A DNA stretch of 64,000 nt from Acorus gramineus (GCA_030737835.1 JAUJYN010000051.1:186001-250000), one strand, 5' to 3'. Positions 1 through 11,935 are shown, numbered from the stretch's first letter. Notes: a model not told the origin generated them from the sequence alone. Program-made: numbers and translations.

Positions 1-1
1 T

Positions 2-733
2 GAAAATCTTCTTGGTCCTGAAGTACCATATCTTAGTGCAATTGGTGCCTTATTATATTTGGCCCAATGCACTAGACCTGACATTGCATTTTGAGTTAAT
101 TTATTAGCCAGATTTAGCTCTGCACCAACTCGAAGGCATTGGAATGGTGTGAAGCACATTTTTCGTTATCTTCGTGGAACGTCAAACATGGGTCTATTCT
201 ATGCAAAGGATTCCAATAATGGTGCACAACTAAAGGGTTATGCAGATTCAGGATATCTTTCAGATCCTCACAAGGCTCGCTCACAAACAGGCTATGTATT
301 CACTTGCGGTGGCACAGCAATCTCTTGGCGATCTACGAAACAAACTTTGGTCGCCACGTCTTCTAACCACTCTGAGATTCTTGCACTCCACGAAGCAAGC
401 CGGGAATGCATGTGGATAAGGTCTTTGGTTCATCATATTCGTACTGCATGCGGACTATCTCTCATTACAGATGTTCCAGCAACTATATATGAAGACAATG
501 CAGCATGCATTGCTCAAATCAATGGGGGATATATCAAGAGTGATAGAACGAAGCATATTTCTCCAAAATTCTTTTACACTCATGAGCTCCAGCAGAGACA
601 TGAAATTGATGTTCAACAAATTCAGTCAAAGGACAATCTTGCAGATTTGTTTACTAAAGCTTTGTCGACATCAACATTCAAGAAGCTGGTATATGAAATC
701 GGGATGCGACGAGTTTGCGACCAAAATTCTTGA
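2..733 (+). pseudogene. Ty1/copia pol remnant: end of reverse transcriptase plus RNase H
   Basis: This is the C-terminal end of a copia polyprotein, the part that degrades the RNA strand of the RNA/DNA hybrid during reverse transcription. The frame opens at base 2 and runs to the TGA at 731-733. It shows the copia RT end (YLAQCTRPDIAF, then VNLLARFSSAPTRRHW, then FRYLRGT). The RNase H part follows, with GYADSGY, SQTGYVF, ISWRSTKQ, an EDNAACI segment and the closing KDNLADLFTKAL. A TGA at 92-94 sits inside the RT motif, so this copy cannot make the protein without readthrough. The element enters from the left edge; its 5' part is outside the window. The 3' untranslated region, polypurine tract and LTR follow in the expected order. 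I am sure of the family, not of the lineage within copia. Confidence 0.93.
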
Positions 734-974
734 AATCTTGTACTTATGAGAGAGAGTAATTTTTTATGACATTTTACGAACTGTACTCTTTTTTCTTCGC
801 CTAGGTTTTGTCCCATTGGGTTTTCTTGGCAAGGTTTTAATGAGGCAGTGTCAAACGCATACACTATTATACGATTAAGTTACATTGTACTCTTTTTCCT
901 TCGCTTTGGTTTTTTTCCATTGGGTTTTCCAAGCAAGGTTTTAATGAGGCAATTTTCTTAGCGTGGTGGTCATC
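734..974 (+). repeat. Copia 3' untranslated region with a duplicated module
   Basis: Two imperfect direct copies of a roughly 66-bp module lie at about 781-846 and 886-951, offset by about 105 bp. Each has a CT-rich stretch, then CATTGGGTTTTC, then CAAGGTTTTAATGAGGCA. This CAAGGTTTTAATGAGGCA block is common just upstream of the polypurine tract in plant copia elements (known). The duplication is seen directly. Confidence 0.75.
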
Positions 975-984
975 CAAGGGGGAG
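975..984 (+). other. Copia polypurine tract
   Basis: The purine run CAAGGGGGAG directly precedes the TGTTGTGAATATGG start of the LTR. This is the standard position for plus-strand DNA priming. Confidence 0.8.
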
Positions 985-1268
985 TGTTGTGAATATGGTG
1001 GATAACCACCACTTCTCTAACCCATAACCTCCCCCACTCTTCTATTCCATAACACTCCCATTATTGCCCCACTATCTCCCCCTCACCTCTATAGACTTGT
1101 AACTCCCCACCTTTAGGATTCCTCTATGCACCCTATAAATAGAGGGGTTTCTCTTGTATTCAACCAACCAACAAATAGTGAATAAGAATCTCTCTCTACT
1201 TCTCTTCTATATGCTTGTGTGCTTTGTTTATATACTCTTATATATCATATTCTATTTAGTTTACAACA
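985..1268 (+). mobile_element. Copia 3' LTR
   Basis: The LTR begins TGTTGTGAATATGG right after the polypurine tract and probably ends at TTTACAACA (1268), about 284 bp, TG...CA. It contains a TATA box (1134-1141) and a CT-rich leader. The 5' LTR is outside the window, so neither the 3' border nor a target duplication can be confirmed. Confidence 0.7.
1134..1141 (+). promoter_or_regulatory. TATA box of copia LTR
   Basis: TATAAATA lies about 150 bp into the LTR in a CCCTATAAATAGAGG context, the usual plant LTR core promoter arrangement. Transcription would start about 30 bp downstream. Confidence 0.65.
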
Positions 1269-2199
1269 TATGTAATTATTTAAAGATTATATGTATTTAT
1301 GACTTCAAAATTGTACAAACTTTAGGACGATTTGATACGAATATTGTGTAACTAGTCTTACCACACGCACGATGTGCATGTACAAAAAATAATATTTTGA
1401 AAAAGCTAACCACAACCTGTTATATATGTGTCACTTTTTGCCTGTTGGTAACCATTGGAGCATTTTGGTAGTTTTTGAGTTTTTTTCGTTTTTCAATCGG
1501 AACCGCAAAATTTTGGACTATTAGCTATCGTCCTGTGTTTGAGGACTCCGATTGAAGATCTAACTGCATATTATGTGTCCTGGTGCCATTCTAAGCCACT
1601 CACAAAAATTTCATCGAATTCCGGTAACGTTTCTGAAATTTCACAGTTCTGGGGCGTATCCGGGTTTTGACCGAGCGGGATGTCATTGGGAGAGTTGACT
1701 CGGTCAAAGTGGGCCCATGACTTGGTCCACCCTTTTTGTTTTTTTGTGTGGTTGGGTTGACCTAAGTCAAATCCCACTTAAAGCCTTTAATCCCTACTTA
1801 AACCCTAATTAAGCTTGCTTAACCCTAATTAAGAATGGTTTGACTATTTAAGTGGGTAGCAAAAAGTGCTCTTCACTATTCATTATCTTCTCCAACACAA
1901 CACATTTTCTCTCTCCCCCTCTCTCTTTTTTAAGCTTTTGAGCCCCTTGGAGTGCTTAAAACTTAAAACCCAAAACATAGAAAGGATAGATCCGGTCCCG
2001 ATCTACACCCCGGTGTCTTCGGATTCGAATTCCGGCGTGTCTTGCCCTTTCTCCCGCCCTCTCTTCTCCTCAGATCTGAGCCATTTCAGAGGTGGGAAGA
2101 GGTCTTGGTGGTGGAGACCCTTGGAGAGGCGTTTCGGTGCGCGGAGAGCAACCGAACTTCCCTTCCTTCCCTTGGTAAGCTCTTTTTCCTTCTTTTTTT

Positions 2200-2965
2200 G
2201 GCTTAGATGCTTGTTAGGAGGGTGGTTTTGAGGTTGGGTGGTGGTCGGCGGCTGTGGGTGGCTGTTGGTGGTGGTTGGGAGGTGGTCGGAGGCCATTGGT
2301 GGCCGGTGGTTGGTGGTAGAGGTGCTCGGACAGGTTGGTGGTCTGTCCCGGGCAGGATGGCAGCGGGCGCAGCAGGCAGCGCATCAGGTGGCCGGGCGCG
2401 CGAGCGCGTGCGCGCGGGCGTGCGCTCGGGTGGTGCAGGGGGCGTGCTGGGCGCGCTGGGTAGGCGGGCAGCTGGCAGGCCGTGCTCGGGCAGCAGGCGG
2501 GCAGTGCTCGGGCAGCAGGCGAGCGGTGCTCGGGCCACTCGGCGATGCGCGCAGGCAGGCAGCACGGGCAAGCAGCGCGGAGGCTGGCAGGCGCACTGGG
2601 TGCGTGCTGCCAGGCGCGCTGGGCGCGTGTTGTCGAGCGTGCGCGTGGGCGCTGGGTGAGGGTCCCGGGTGCTGGGCGCCGGGCGTGCTGAGCGTGCCGG
2701 ATGCGCTGGGCGCGCGGGGCGTGCGGTGTGCGTGCGGGCCAGCGCGGGGCGTGCGGTGTGCGCGCAGGCTGCTGCGATGGGGAGCAGTGGGCGCGCGGTG
2801 CACCCGGGTAGCTCGGCTGCATGTCAGGCGTGCGGGCAGGGGCCCGGCGGTGCGCCGGGGTGCGCAGGTTGAGGCGCGGTGGTGCATTGGGGGCGGGTGG
2901 CCGTGCGGGTGGTTGCCGGGGGTGCGGGAGTGAGTCGGGGTGCTCGGGCTAGCGTGCATACGGGC
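2200..2965 (+). other. GC- and CpG-rich core of LTR A1
   Basis: This stretch is dominated by GGGCGCGC-, GCAGGC- and GTGCGCG-type words with many intact CpGs, in sharp contrast to the AT-rich flanks. Long frames exist on both strands, but they encode low-complexity Ala/Arg/Gly/Pro/His strings that differ from copy to copy, so I call no gene. It falls between a splice-donor-like GGTAAGC (about 2173) and the acceptor-like TTGCAG (3062-3067). Confidence 0.7.
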
Positions 2966-3067
2966 CATATGTATGTTTGCCCGAGTGTTGGGTACTTTTG
3001 GTGTATTTTTGTGTATTTTTGGTGGTATTTGTGGATTTTACTCACCAATTGATATCCTGTCTTGCAG

Positions 3068-3103
3068 ATTTTGACGGACGATCGCGCGACGACCCGACTT
3101 CCA
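3068..3103 (+). other. Candidate 36-nt mini-exon in LTR A1
   Basis: TCTTGCAG precedes and GTGAGTGGG follows a 36-nt segment beginning ATTTTGACGGACGATCG. The same acceptor/36 nt/donor arrangement is present in every family A LTR copy in the window that covers this point. Splicing is inferred, not observed. Confidence 0.45.
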
Positions 3104-3941
3104 GTGAGTGGGACAATCCAACCCAGTTGGGAGGCGCTATACGCACTTGGGCGTATATCGTCCTCCCCTGGGGCACCATAGAGTAATATTAACCTAATTA
3201 ATATGTAATCCATGCAGCATGATTGATATGTAGTATGCATGCTACCCTAGACTGATTATGTTAGGGACTTGCACCCTTAGGTTGTGTAAGAGCCATGCAT
3301 CTTGTCCCCTTTGTTATCATGCTAGGAAAGCCTCGGCCTTTGTATGCTCCCATTTGTTTAATTTGTTAAACTAAATGCAACTGGTAATATTATTGCATGC
3401 CTTAGGGAATATTAAGGGGCCTTGCGAGGTCAACATTGAGACCCGGGCTAGGGTGCTCCGTGTTCCTTGTTTGGTTGTTGGGACGTCCTATATCAGGACC
3501 TCCTGGTGCCCTCCCAAGGTTTCTTTTCCCGTCTATATTAATGCATGTTCCCCGCATCCTGGTTATGCGCCCTGGAGGAATTCTGATGAATTCAAGACAC
3601 TAGAGTTGTAGAGATGTGTTGTCAGCGGATCCGAGTGGATCATATGCGTGTGGGTAGGCTGTTTCTCTCCCCTTCATTGGATCCGTGTAGGGACTCCTCA
3701 GCATAGACAGACTATCCTGACAGAGGGCTCCCATCAGTAGGCACCTCCTGATCTTGGACTCGGACTGTGCTGAACGTGGGAGTAGACCAGGCACTAGCAG
3801 GCTATCCTGACAGAGGGCTCCCATCAGTAGGCACCTCCCGATCTTGGACTCGGACTGTGCTGAATGTGGGAGTAGACCAGGTAAGCTACGGTGTGGAGGA
3901 GAGGCTATCGGTGGACCAAGGGTGATTAACAGCCTAGTCAG

Positions 3942-4066
3942 TCCCAATATCCTATGTCACCTATTGAGGGGTGAGGGTGAGGGTGTATGGATATGTATGG
4001 ATGTGTATGAATGATTATAAGTCCCAATATCCTATGTCATCTATTGAGGGGTGAGGGTGAGGGTGT
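3942..4066 (+). repeat. Two-copy G-rich repeat of LTR A1
   Basis: Two direct copies of AGTCCCAATATCCTATGTCA followed by a TTGAGGGGTGAGGGTGAGGGTG tail lie about 77 bp apart. The clustered G runs could form a G-quadruplex on the plus strand when a fourth run follows. Confidence 0.65.
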
Positions 4067-4587
4067 GGTGGTTCGGCGATGTACGAACTACTGGAATTAT
4101 GTTGATTATTTGTGGTTGATATATAGCTGTGATGCATGGGTTGTGCTGTTCACTGAGCGTGTGGCTCACCCCTTGCATAATTGTTTTCCAGTGATCACTG
4201 AGGAGGACTTGAAGGAGGAGCTCCCTGAGCGACTGCACCAGCAGCGGAGTAGCGCTACGTCCCGCGAGTTTCTGAGGCCATCAGCATCCTTCTTGTTCAT
4301 TGTATGTATATATTTCTGTGCTTGGGCACCCAGTTGTGTATTATTTGGATGTATTATGTATATTGGCTCTCACAGGACGTTTGATTATGTATCGAGTCTG
4401 TAGTGTGTTTTTGGATTACAGACTCTGTCTTTTAGCTTCCGCTTTTGGTGTATATATCATGTCAGCCCTGCTTTGTAGTCTGTGTTATCTTTATAGCTGT
4501 TGTATGAGTATGTGATTGATCTCCTGTTTTACTGATATCATATATACACTTGCCGCGACCCGGGGACGGCCGCCCTGGGGTGTGACA

Positions 4588-5624
4588 CAACCAATACTCT
4601 CACGCTTTTTTTTTCAATTCATTTATATCCAATATAGTATACCATGAATGATGTGATGAAATTTTTAATAATGATTAAATAAATCTTCTATAAAATTTAT
4701 TATGAAATTATACATAAAGGAGATATGTTACAACTGAAAATGAGTTTCTTGCATTTATACCTCTCAACCAATCATGTATTGTAAAACTACTCCATTTGAA
4801 ACTCTCAAACCAACAATATGGCTCGAATAGATAACAAAAGATGTTTATATATAATTTAAAGCCTTTTGAATAATATTATTAAAAATAACAAATAATCAGA
4901 TATATTTTGCTAAAATATGATTTTTTAGGGTATATATAAAAAAACCAAGAATTAAATTATTCCCAAAATTCTTTAACAATTCATAACTTTTCAAGTATAA
5001 CTCCGATTGAGGTGATCAATAGCTCGTTAAAAATATCTTTTTGATATATACTTATGACTGTGAAATAGATTTTTCTTAAAACTGACTATTGCAAGATTAA
5101 GCTAAAATGTTGAAACTCATATTTGACCCAAAATTATCTATTTATCACCTATATTCCTTGATTATCTTAATCTAATTAAAATAATAGTAATAATAATAAA
5201 ATATAATGATGTGGCATGATTACCACCATTCATTTAATATATTATTAATATAAATAGATAGATATTAAAGATAAATTTGATGAATATCTCATATTATTCG
5301 TTAAAATATTAAAATATATATTTTTCATTCTTGTTCTTTAATTTAAAATCAAAGATGATGAATAAATTAAGATAAAATTGGAAAATAAAAATATTACACG
5401 TAAAGGAACAAACATGAAACAAACACTTTTGGTTAGATAATTAATAAATTGCTTTCACTTGGTCAATATGATGTCAATATTTGTGATATATTTATTGGAT
5501 TCCATCATGTTTATCACTATTCTAAGAAATGAAATAAACAACACTCTAAGTATTTTGTTTGTGGGAGACCTCCAATGCTCCATGTACCTGTGGGGTAGAT
5601 GTCTCTTTTATCTAAGGGAAAAAT
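4588..5624. other. AT-rich intergenic stretch, no gene seen
   Basis: Strongly AT-rich sequence with short A and T runs and no coding frame, RNA gene or recognisable element. Confidence 0.6.
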
Positions 5625-6602
5625 ATACCCACTATCAAACTTAATCTTTCCCACATCTCAGAATTACCAAAATATCATTATTTTTTTTATTTTTTTTGTC
5701 TATTATTCCCACTATCCAGTTCGACAGCGTTCAGTCGAAGTCTGTTTCACTAAGACGACAAAGGTTCGTCGATCTGTTTGAATAAGTGTTGAAGAGGCCT
5801 AGTCGAAGTATGTTTCGCTAGGACGACAGAGATCCGCCGATCTGTCTGAGCAAGTGTCGATATGGATGTATCGAACCCTTCAAAACAGTAACTCTCTTCT
5901 AAGAATCAATCACTTATACAATCATTTAAGTTCTCACGAAGAACAAAAATGTCATTCAATTCATTTAAGTCTTTCTGAAAATCATTCACATATATATTTA
6001 TTTAAGTATAAGAAATAAAAATATCAGATAGAGAGTTATTTGAACCAAATGAACAGTAAACATTTCATATAGACAAGAAACAGTATTTTCTTTTCTAAAC
6101 AAGTGGAGTCTCATGTCGAAAGTATAAGGAATGTTTCTTGATACTCCACTTGTGTATATGGAATGTTTAATGTTTATTTCATTTATATGATTGTTTGTTT
6201 TTCCATTTTTATACCATGTATTTAAATGACAAAATAAGTGAATGATTTCTAGAAGAACTTAAATGACTTAAATGGAATTTTTGTTTTTTGTAAAGACTTA
6301 AATTATTGTATAAATAATTGATTTTTAGAACATAAGTGCTATTTTAAAGGATTCGACACATCCCTATCTACACTTCCTCAAATAGATTAATGGACTTATG
6401 TCGTCCCTGTCGAGCATACTTCGACTAGGTCCCTATCGATACTTGTTTAGACAATTCAATGGACCTCTGTCATCCCAACAAAGAATACTTTGATTTGACA
6501 CTGTCGAACTGGGTAGTGGGAATAATGGACTCAAAAAATAAATAAATAATGGCATTTTGGTAATTTTGGGATGTGGGAAAATTAAGTGGGGAGGTGGGAA
6601 AA
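5625..6602. mobile_element. Fold-back (long inverted-repeat) element
   Basis: The two halves are imperfect reverse complements over about 400 bp each. On the left, CCCACATCTCAGAATTACCAAAATAT and then CCCACTATCCAGTTCGACAG (5652-5730) match the reverse complement of 6490-6600. The centre is a perfect 11-bp stem, ACAAGTGGAGT (6099-6109) and ACTCCACTTGT (6143-6153). Each arm holds two imperfect roughly 75-bp units with GTCGAAGT and GACGACA words. There is no transposase frame, so it is non-autonomous. Outer ends are approximate and the target duplication is unresolved, so the superfamily is unknown. Confidence 0.7.
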
Positions 6603-9050
6603 TGTTAGGTTTCGTGACATTTTTTATATTTTATTTTATGGTATTTCATATTACTATGCATTGGGAGTGTCTTAGACTTATGTACTCTTAGGTTATATAA
6701 TAAGTTGCACGTTTTGCATAATCGGATTTAATGTTATTCGTATGCAAGATGAAGAGGTTTAAAATTGGTTTTAGCATGAGATATTCAGTTTTAAGTCACC
6801 TTTCATACAAAAGTGGAATTAGATCATCTGGATTCATGTAGCAAAAGTTATGGTTGTTTTACCATTGTTTCCCTTAGAAGGAGAGAGTGTGAGGTCTCCT
6901 ATTCGTTGTTGTTTTTATCATTGTTAGAGGCTTCTTCTGATCTTGGCATAAAAAGAAAAGTTGTAGATATTTTTATTAGCTTTCTAACGGAAGCTGTATA
7001 ATCTTGAAGGGGACTTTCCTACAAGAAGTTATGACAGTTAGAGTTGAGGCTACGCAGAATTTTAAAATCCAAAGTTTTAAATAATTGGTGAAGTTGGTGG
7101 GTGGTGTTGGTTATATAATTATGAGAGAGTGGGTTGGCAGAGACTCATTTTCAGCAAGCAAAAATTAGGAAAAGCTTCATGGAGTATTTTTCATGCTATA
7201 CTGGGTAAAGATTCTTGATCTTTTCATCGTTATTCTTTGTATGGGGTTGTTATATTTCAGTTTTGAATCGAATTTATGATTTGGGACTGAAATATGAATA
7301 TATTTTTGGGGTTGAATGAATGGGAATTTGAAAGTTGTTTTTATGGTATCAGTTTATGGTTGTAGTGGGGATATCATGTTTGTCTTGGAAAAACTAAGTA
7401 TTGCCTGATTTATGGGGTTATATTTAGTATCTAATTGAGGATTATATTTTTATCAGTGGATTCATATCTGCGTGATGTAGGAGCTGGATTAGGGTTGGTC
7501 CAGCTTGGATTGTAAGTTGTGAGGTGAGTGAATCCATCCTTTCTTGGGTCTCATTGTTTGTTGTCCTTACTTATGTTTCTGCTATGTGTGTGGGTTTTCA
7601 AATTTAATCATGTGAGAATTCATGTTTGAGAGAATGAGATGACAGTGGGAATGAAAATGGAATTCCTATTGAATATTTGTCTTCTTTATTTGATGTCCTT
7701 GCATGTGTTGGGCTGTTGTGCATGTATGTGGTGTCAAATGAATTCTTTTGGGTTGAGTTAAGGTTGGAGGAGTGATGGTTAAATTGGTTAGGGGAAAAGT
7801 TATGCAACTTAGTAGGTGAGCAGGTAAAGGAGGCCAAATTTTCAAGTGAAAGAATGAATCCATGCCTCTATTTAATTATCATTCATTCTCTATGTTTAAA
7901 GTGCTGCAGTTCTTCTTCATGGTTATATATATTGGTGATACATAATACATACCTTGGTGATTCTAGAAAATGGTGTGTGAATTTAAATAATCTTTTCAAC
8001 TCTATTCACGCTAAGATGTTTATAAACATGTGAATTTCTACCATGTGTTGGCAAATATATGTTTTATCATGAGATTAAAGTTTAGGTCATAAAACTAGTA
8101 TTAGAACGGAAGGGTTCAACATGAGTTGATCCATACCTTCCTTACCCGATTGATGTGTTCAGTCAAATGCTTGTGGTTCTACGTAATGTGTGTGAAGATG
8201 AAATGTGGATGTGGATATGATTATTGTAGACTTTGTGTGCAGTTTCTGTTAACTCTTAGGCCGTTGAGTGCCGCCTAATATGGATTCCAGAGAGGTATGA
8301 CGTGACATAATATACTATGTGCAACTTTTGTTGACTCTTAGGCCTGCTGAGTGCCGTCTAATATGGATTTCGAAGAGGTATGACGTGACATAATATACTA
8401 TGTGCAGCTTTTGTTGACTCTTAGGCTTGCTGAGTGCCACCTAATATGGATTCCGAAGAGGTATGACGTGACATAACATACTATGTGCAACTTTTGTTGA
8501 CTCTTAGGCCTATTGAGTGCCGCCTAATATGGTTTCTCGAGAGTTGTGAAGCAAGGTTTATGAGTACAGAAGAATTATTGTGTTATCAGATATATATGTG
8601 TGATTGTTAAAGAGTCATTTATAGGGATTCCTCTCATTGGGCTTTGTGCTCACCCTTTTCTTTGGGCTGGATTTTTGAATCCAGGTACCACCCTAGCTGA
8701 TATTCCTGAGTCCAGTATTGCACGAGGAGCTTAGGGTTGTGCATCGCCTTCCCACCAGTAGAGTAGAGTCGGAGTTCCCGTATTTTGTTCAGGTCCATGT
8801 TACATATTTCATTTTTGGCAAATGGATCCTCTGTACATAAGTCCTAGGGCTCTCACAGGACAGACAGTTGTTGTATGCATCTTTTGACATCTGTACAATT
8901 GTCGTTGGCCAGTTTGGCCTTATATAAAGGTTTTACTTCCGCTGCATATTCTGAGTTTTTTGTCTTCTAATTGTATATTTTGAGTTATGATTTTCTATAT
9001 ATCAATTTTCTTGTGACGATTCAGAAGATGGCCGCTTCTGGGTCGTGACA
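6603..9050 (+). mobile_element. Diverged solo LTR related to families A and B
   Basis: The 3' end CTTCTGGGTCGTGACA (to 9050) and the CTCTCACAGGACAG block (about 8852) match the LTR ends of families A and B. Near 6755-6850 the AAGATGAAGAGGTTTAAA and AAAAGTGGAATTAGATCA words match the U3 of family B. The middle is different, lacks the GC-rich core and contains an 83-bp tandem array. The 5' border is a guess: TGTTAGG at 6603, flanked left by GAAAA and right by AAAAA. No internal coding region is present. Confidence 0.6.
8232..8541 (+). repeat. 83-bp tandem repeat, nearly 4 copies
   Basis: ACTCTTAGG recurs at 8252, 8334, 8417 and 8500 (spacing 82, 83, 83). Each unit contains TGAGTGCCGCCTAATATGG, and most contain GGTATGACGTGACATAA. 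The copies are very similar, which suggests recent expansion. TGACGTGAC resembles plant bZIP (TGACG) sites; a regulatory role is inference. Confidence 0.85.
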
Positions 9051-9480
9051 AAAAATTTATCTAATCCTCGTGAGGTATATTTTGTTTGTTCTGTTTTTTG
9101 TTTTTTTTTTTGGTTAACGGTAAGACTTGAGTTCAAGTCTCCTCACTAAAAAAAGGATACTTCTACAATCCTACAAAGAAGATGTTCATTCTATTTTGTT
9201 ATTTCTTTTGAACTCTTGACCTAATAATGATAATAAAAAATCAACAATGTAAGAATTTATTTTGTCTATTTTTTTATAATCACCCGTTGGCGAACTGGAA
9301 AAGTCTCCCCACACATGCATGTATATTGTTTTAATTTTTTATTTTTTTTTGTTGATAAACAAGAAATGTGATATTGTATACCAAAAAAGAAAAAGAAAAA
9401 AGAAAAAAAAAGATGTGGTAATTTATCTTTATCCAGTTGAAGAGGTATTTTCTCCCTTCAATCAACATAAGCAGGTGGAG
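9051..9480. other. AT-rich stretch, no gene seen
   Basis: Contains T-rich runs near 9087-9110 and an A-rich run at 9383-9411. I see no coding frame, RNA gene or identifiable element. Confidence 0.5.
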
Positions 9481-9489
9481 TCTCCTTGT

Positions 9490-9990
9490 CAGATTTGGAT
9501 ATGATCGAATATGATCACTGCACTCACAAAGAAACAATAAGGATATTGGTATAATGCCAGTCACGGGGACTCTAATGTTTAAGTCAGTAAGGGAATTCAA
9601 GGGTAATCTCACTCTTAATGTAACTGGACTCAGATAAAACTCATACCTCCGTTGTTGTACATTTTCCCTTTTTATAGTGTCCATTGGTCAAGTAGCCATT
9701 GTAACAGCTTTCCCCTGTAATGGATGTAGTGGGTGAATTTTATGGAAACCGTCCTCACTTATAATTGTTAATTGTGCCCTTAATTATCCATGTAAAACGG
9801 ATAATGGGTTAATTAACAACCTGATAGTTACAGACTTAAGGACGTTTGACCGTTTCAGAGGTCCTCCTCGAGGTCTTTGTCTATTCGAGATTTAGAGTTC
9901 TGTTCGGAATGCAATGTGACAATTACCCTTGAGGTGTAAAGCTGTTTTGACCAGACCTGATTCACCTCATAGAAAGACTAATCTGGTAAT
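9490..9990 (-). mobile_element. Possible minus-strand LTR fragment
   Basis: Read on the minus strand, this has CACTATAAAAAGGG (near 9676, TATA-like). About 100 bp further on comes a CTTACTGACTTAAACATTAGAG segment, resembling the TGACTTAAGC(A)T(C)GGAG motif seen in the R-U5 of some plant LTR elements (known in general). No termini, PBS or coding part were found, so this is a weak call. Confidence 0.35.
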
Positions 9991-10480
9991 GCTTTAAAAA
10001 AAAAAAAAAAGAAGAGATGTGATATCAAATTATGTCTTTCATCATGTAAATTTAACTTTCAATTTAAAATTTAAAGATTTAGAATATGAAAATGAGAAAT
10101 TTGGATAAATTTAGAATTTTATTGAGTTAAGAAGCAAAATTCATTGCCAAATAAAATTTAAAATTAAGATATTATCCTATATTACAATATTACTTAACAT
10201 AACAGATGAAATGAGATATAATTCAATTTTAAAATTCAATCATAAAAAAAAACTTTTAAAAAATCAATTTTACAAATGTCGGGTCAAATATAATATTATG
10301 TGGTTTTTAAAGTATTATATTTTTTGGTTTTCTTGATTGCTAATAGTGAGACAATCCTTTAAAACATGGACAATGTTAAACTTAATCTTTTTATATTCTA
10401 AAACATAGACCACATATATTTTTATATTTTAATAAATAGTAAACACCATCTAACGATATATATGTTTTGATGAAAAGTGT
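9991..10480. other. AT-rich stretch, no gene seen
   Basis: AT-rich sequence with poly(A)/poly(T) runs, between the LTR-like fragment and the solo LTR. No feature recognised. Confidence 0.5.
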
Positions 10481-11399
10481 ATATCTGTTGTTCCTGTGTC
10501 ATTTGGAGCGCTCTGTTTGAAAATTTCTACATAATTTATTTTCCTCGAAGTTTTGTATTTCCAATTTGGTATTTGGATTTGATTTTGTTAAAATCCAAGA
10601 TGAAGAGGTTTAAATATGATTTTATTATGAGATGTCCAGTTTTGAGTTAGCTTTCGTACAGAAGTGGAATTAGGTCAACTGGATTCTTGTAGTAAAAGTT
10701 ATGGGTATTTTTCCAAGTATACCCCGGGGATGAGAATTCTGGCAGCAGCCCTGCTCTATGTTTAGCTCTAATTTCGGAATAGCTGGAGAGATTATTTGAT
10801 CTTGGCATAAACATGAAAGTTGTAGATAATCTTCTTAGCTTTCCATCGGACTTAGAATTGTGCAATTCGGAGCTATATCGAGGAAGTTATGGCTGTTCCA
10901 GTGAAGCATGCGCAGAATTTCTGGTCAAAGGGCGACTTAGTCATTTCCCTTTTTAGATATTTGTAGCATAAATATCTCCTCTCTCTCTCATCCTCTCCCA
11001 TATCCCCACGTCAACCTCTGCTGGCCTCTCTTTCTCTCTTTCACAAGACCCCCCTAGGTGTTTGAGATAATGTTTCAAAGAGAAGTGAAGGAGAAGGTGA
11101 AGAAGCATGTGTAGGTTTTGTTGTGGTGTTGTTGATCTTCTCTTCTCTCAAGCCTTTTCATGATCTCCCCCCCCTGATTTTCAGCCAAGGAGGAGGCTGA
11201 GGGAGGGCTGAGGAGGTGGTGGTAGTGGTGGTGGTGGTCGCGGGTGCATCGAGGGCCCCCGAGTCTCCCCCTTTCATTCCCCCTCCAAAGGTGAGCCTTT
11301 CCCTTCTTTTCTTGGTTTTTATGGCTTAAGGGGTTGTGGGGAAGTCAGGCATGCTAGGTAATTGGTTTAGGATGAGTGAGAAGTGAGGAGGAGGGGTTA

Positions 11400-11935
11400 A
11401 AATGGGGTTAGGGTCGGCTGGGCGCTCGTTGGGGGCGGTCTGCGCGCGTGCGCACGGAGGCGAGCGCTGGCAGGCTCTGGCGGGCGCGCAGACGCGCGCG
11501 GGCGCGTGTGCGCGAGTGCGCGGGTGCGCGCGGCTGCTGGCGCGAGCGGGGGTGCGCGCGAGTGCTCGCGGGCGCGCGCGAGAGTGCGCACGCGGAGCAA
11601 TGCGCCTGGGCGCGGGGTTGGGGACCAGTGCACGCGCGCACGTGCATGCGCGTGCGTGCGCGTGCTGGGGCATGCGCGGGGTTCTGCGCGAGGGTGCGTG
11701 GGCTGGACACGCAGTGCGCGCGGGCGTGCGCGAGCGTGCGGGGCAGCTCGTCTGGGAGCGCGGGCAGGCGAGCGGCAGTGCGCCGAGGGTGCTGGGGTGC
11801 GTGCGTGCATGCGCATTCGTGCGTGCGCGTGCGGGGGCCATGCGTGTGGCTGCCCGAGGGTTCGGGTAGGTGTCGGGGCACTCGGACTCGCGTGCGTACG
11901 TGCGTGCTCGCATGCGTGCGAGTCCGTATGCATGC
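11400..11935 (+). other. GC- and CpG-rich core of LTR B
   Basis: About 530 bp made largely of alternating GCGC/GTGCGCG words, probably above 70% GC by eye, with dense CpG. Frames in all six readings are low-complexity Arg/Ala/Cys/His and not conserved, so I call no gene. It lies between a donor-like AAAGGTGAGC (about 11286) and the acceptor-like CCTTGCAG (12012-12019). Confidence 0.7.

Larger units (their letters stand above)
1418..4587 (+). mobile_element. Solo LTR, Gypsy family A (copy A1)
   Basis: A 3,170-bp LTR runs from TGTTATATATGTGTCAC to GGGGTGTGACA and is flanked by a perfect 5-bp target duplication CAACC (1413-1417 and 4588-4592). No internal retroviral region is present, so it is a solo LTR left by LTR-LTR recombination. 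Family identity comes from the same termini on the minus-strand element with gag-pol at 36445-47196. In order it holds an AT-rich U3, a TATA-like TATTTAAG (1845-1852) before a CT-rich leader, a very GC-rich block (about 2200-2960), a candidate 36-nt mini-exon (3068-3103), two copies of a GAGGGCTCCCATCAGTAGG module (3716-3880) and a duplicated G-rich repeat (about 3942-4066). Confidence 0.92.

Noticed and set aside
2203..2968. Long frames on both strands (up to about 230 codons) in the GC-rich core of LTR A1
   Set aside because: Low-complexity Ala/Arg/Gly/Pro/His strings present in all frames, not conserved in sequence between LTR copies, and caused by high GC content that removes stop codons.
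8232..8541. 83-bp repeats considered as a centromeric satellite
   Set aside because: Fewer than four copies, confined to one LTR-like element.
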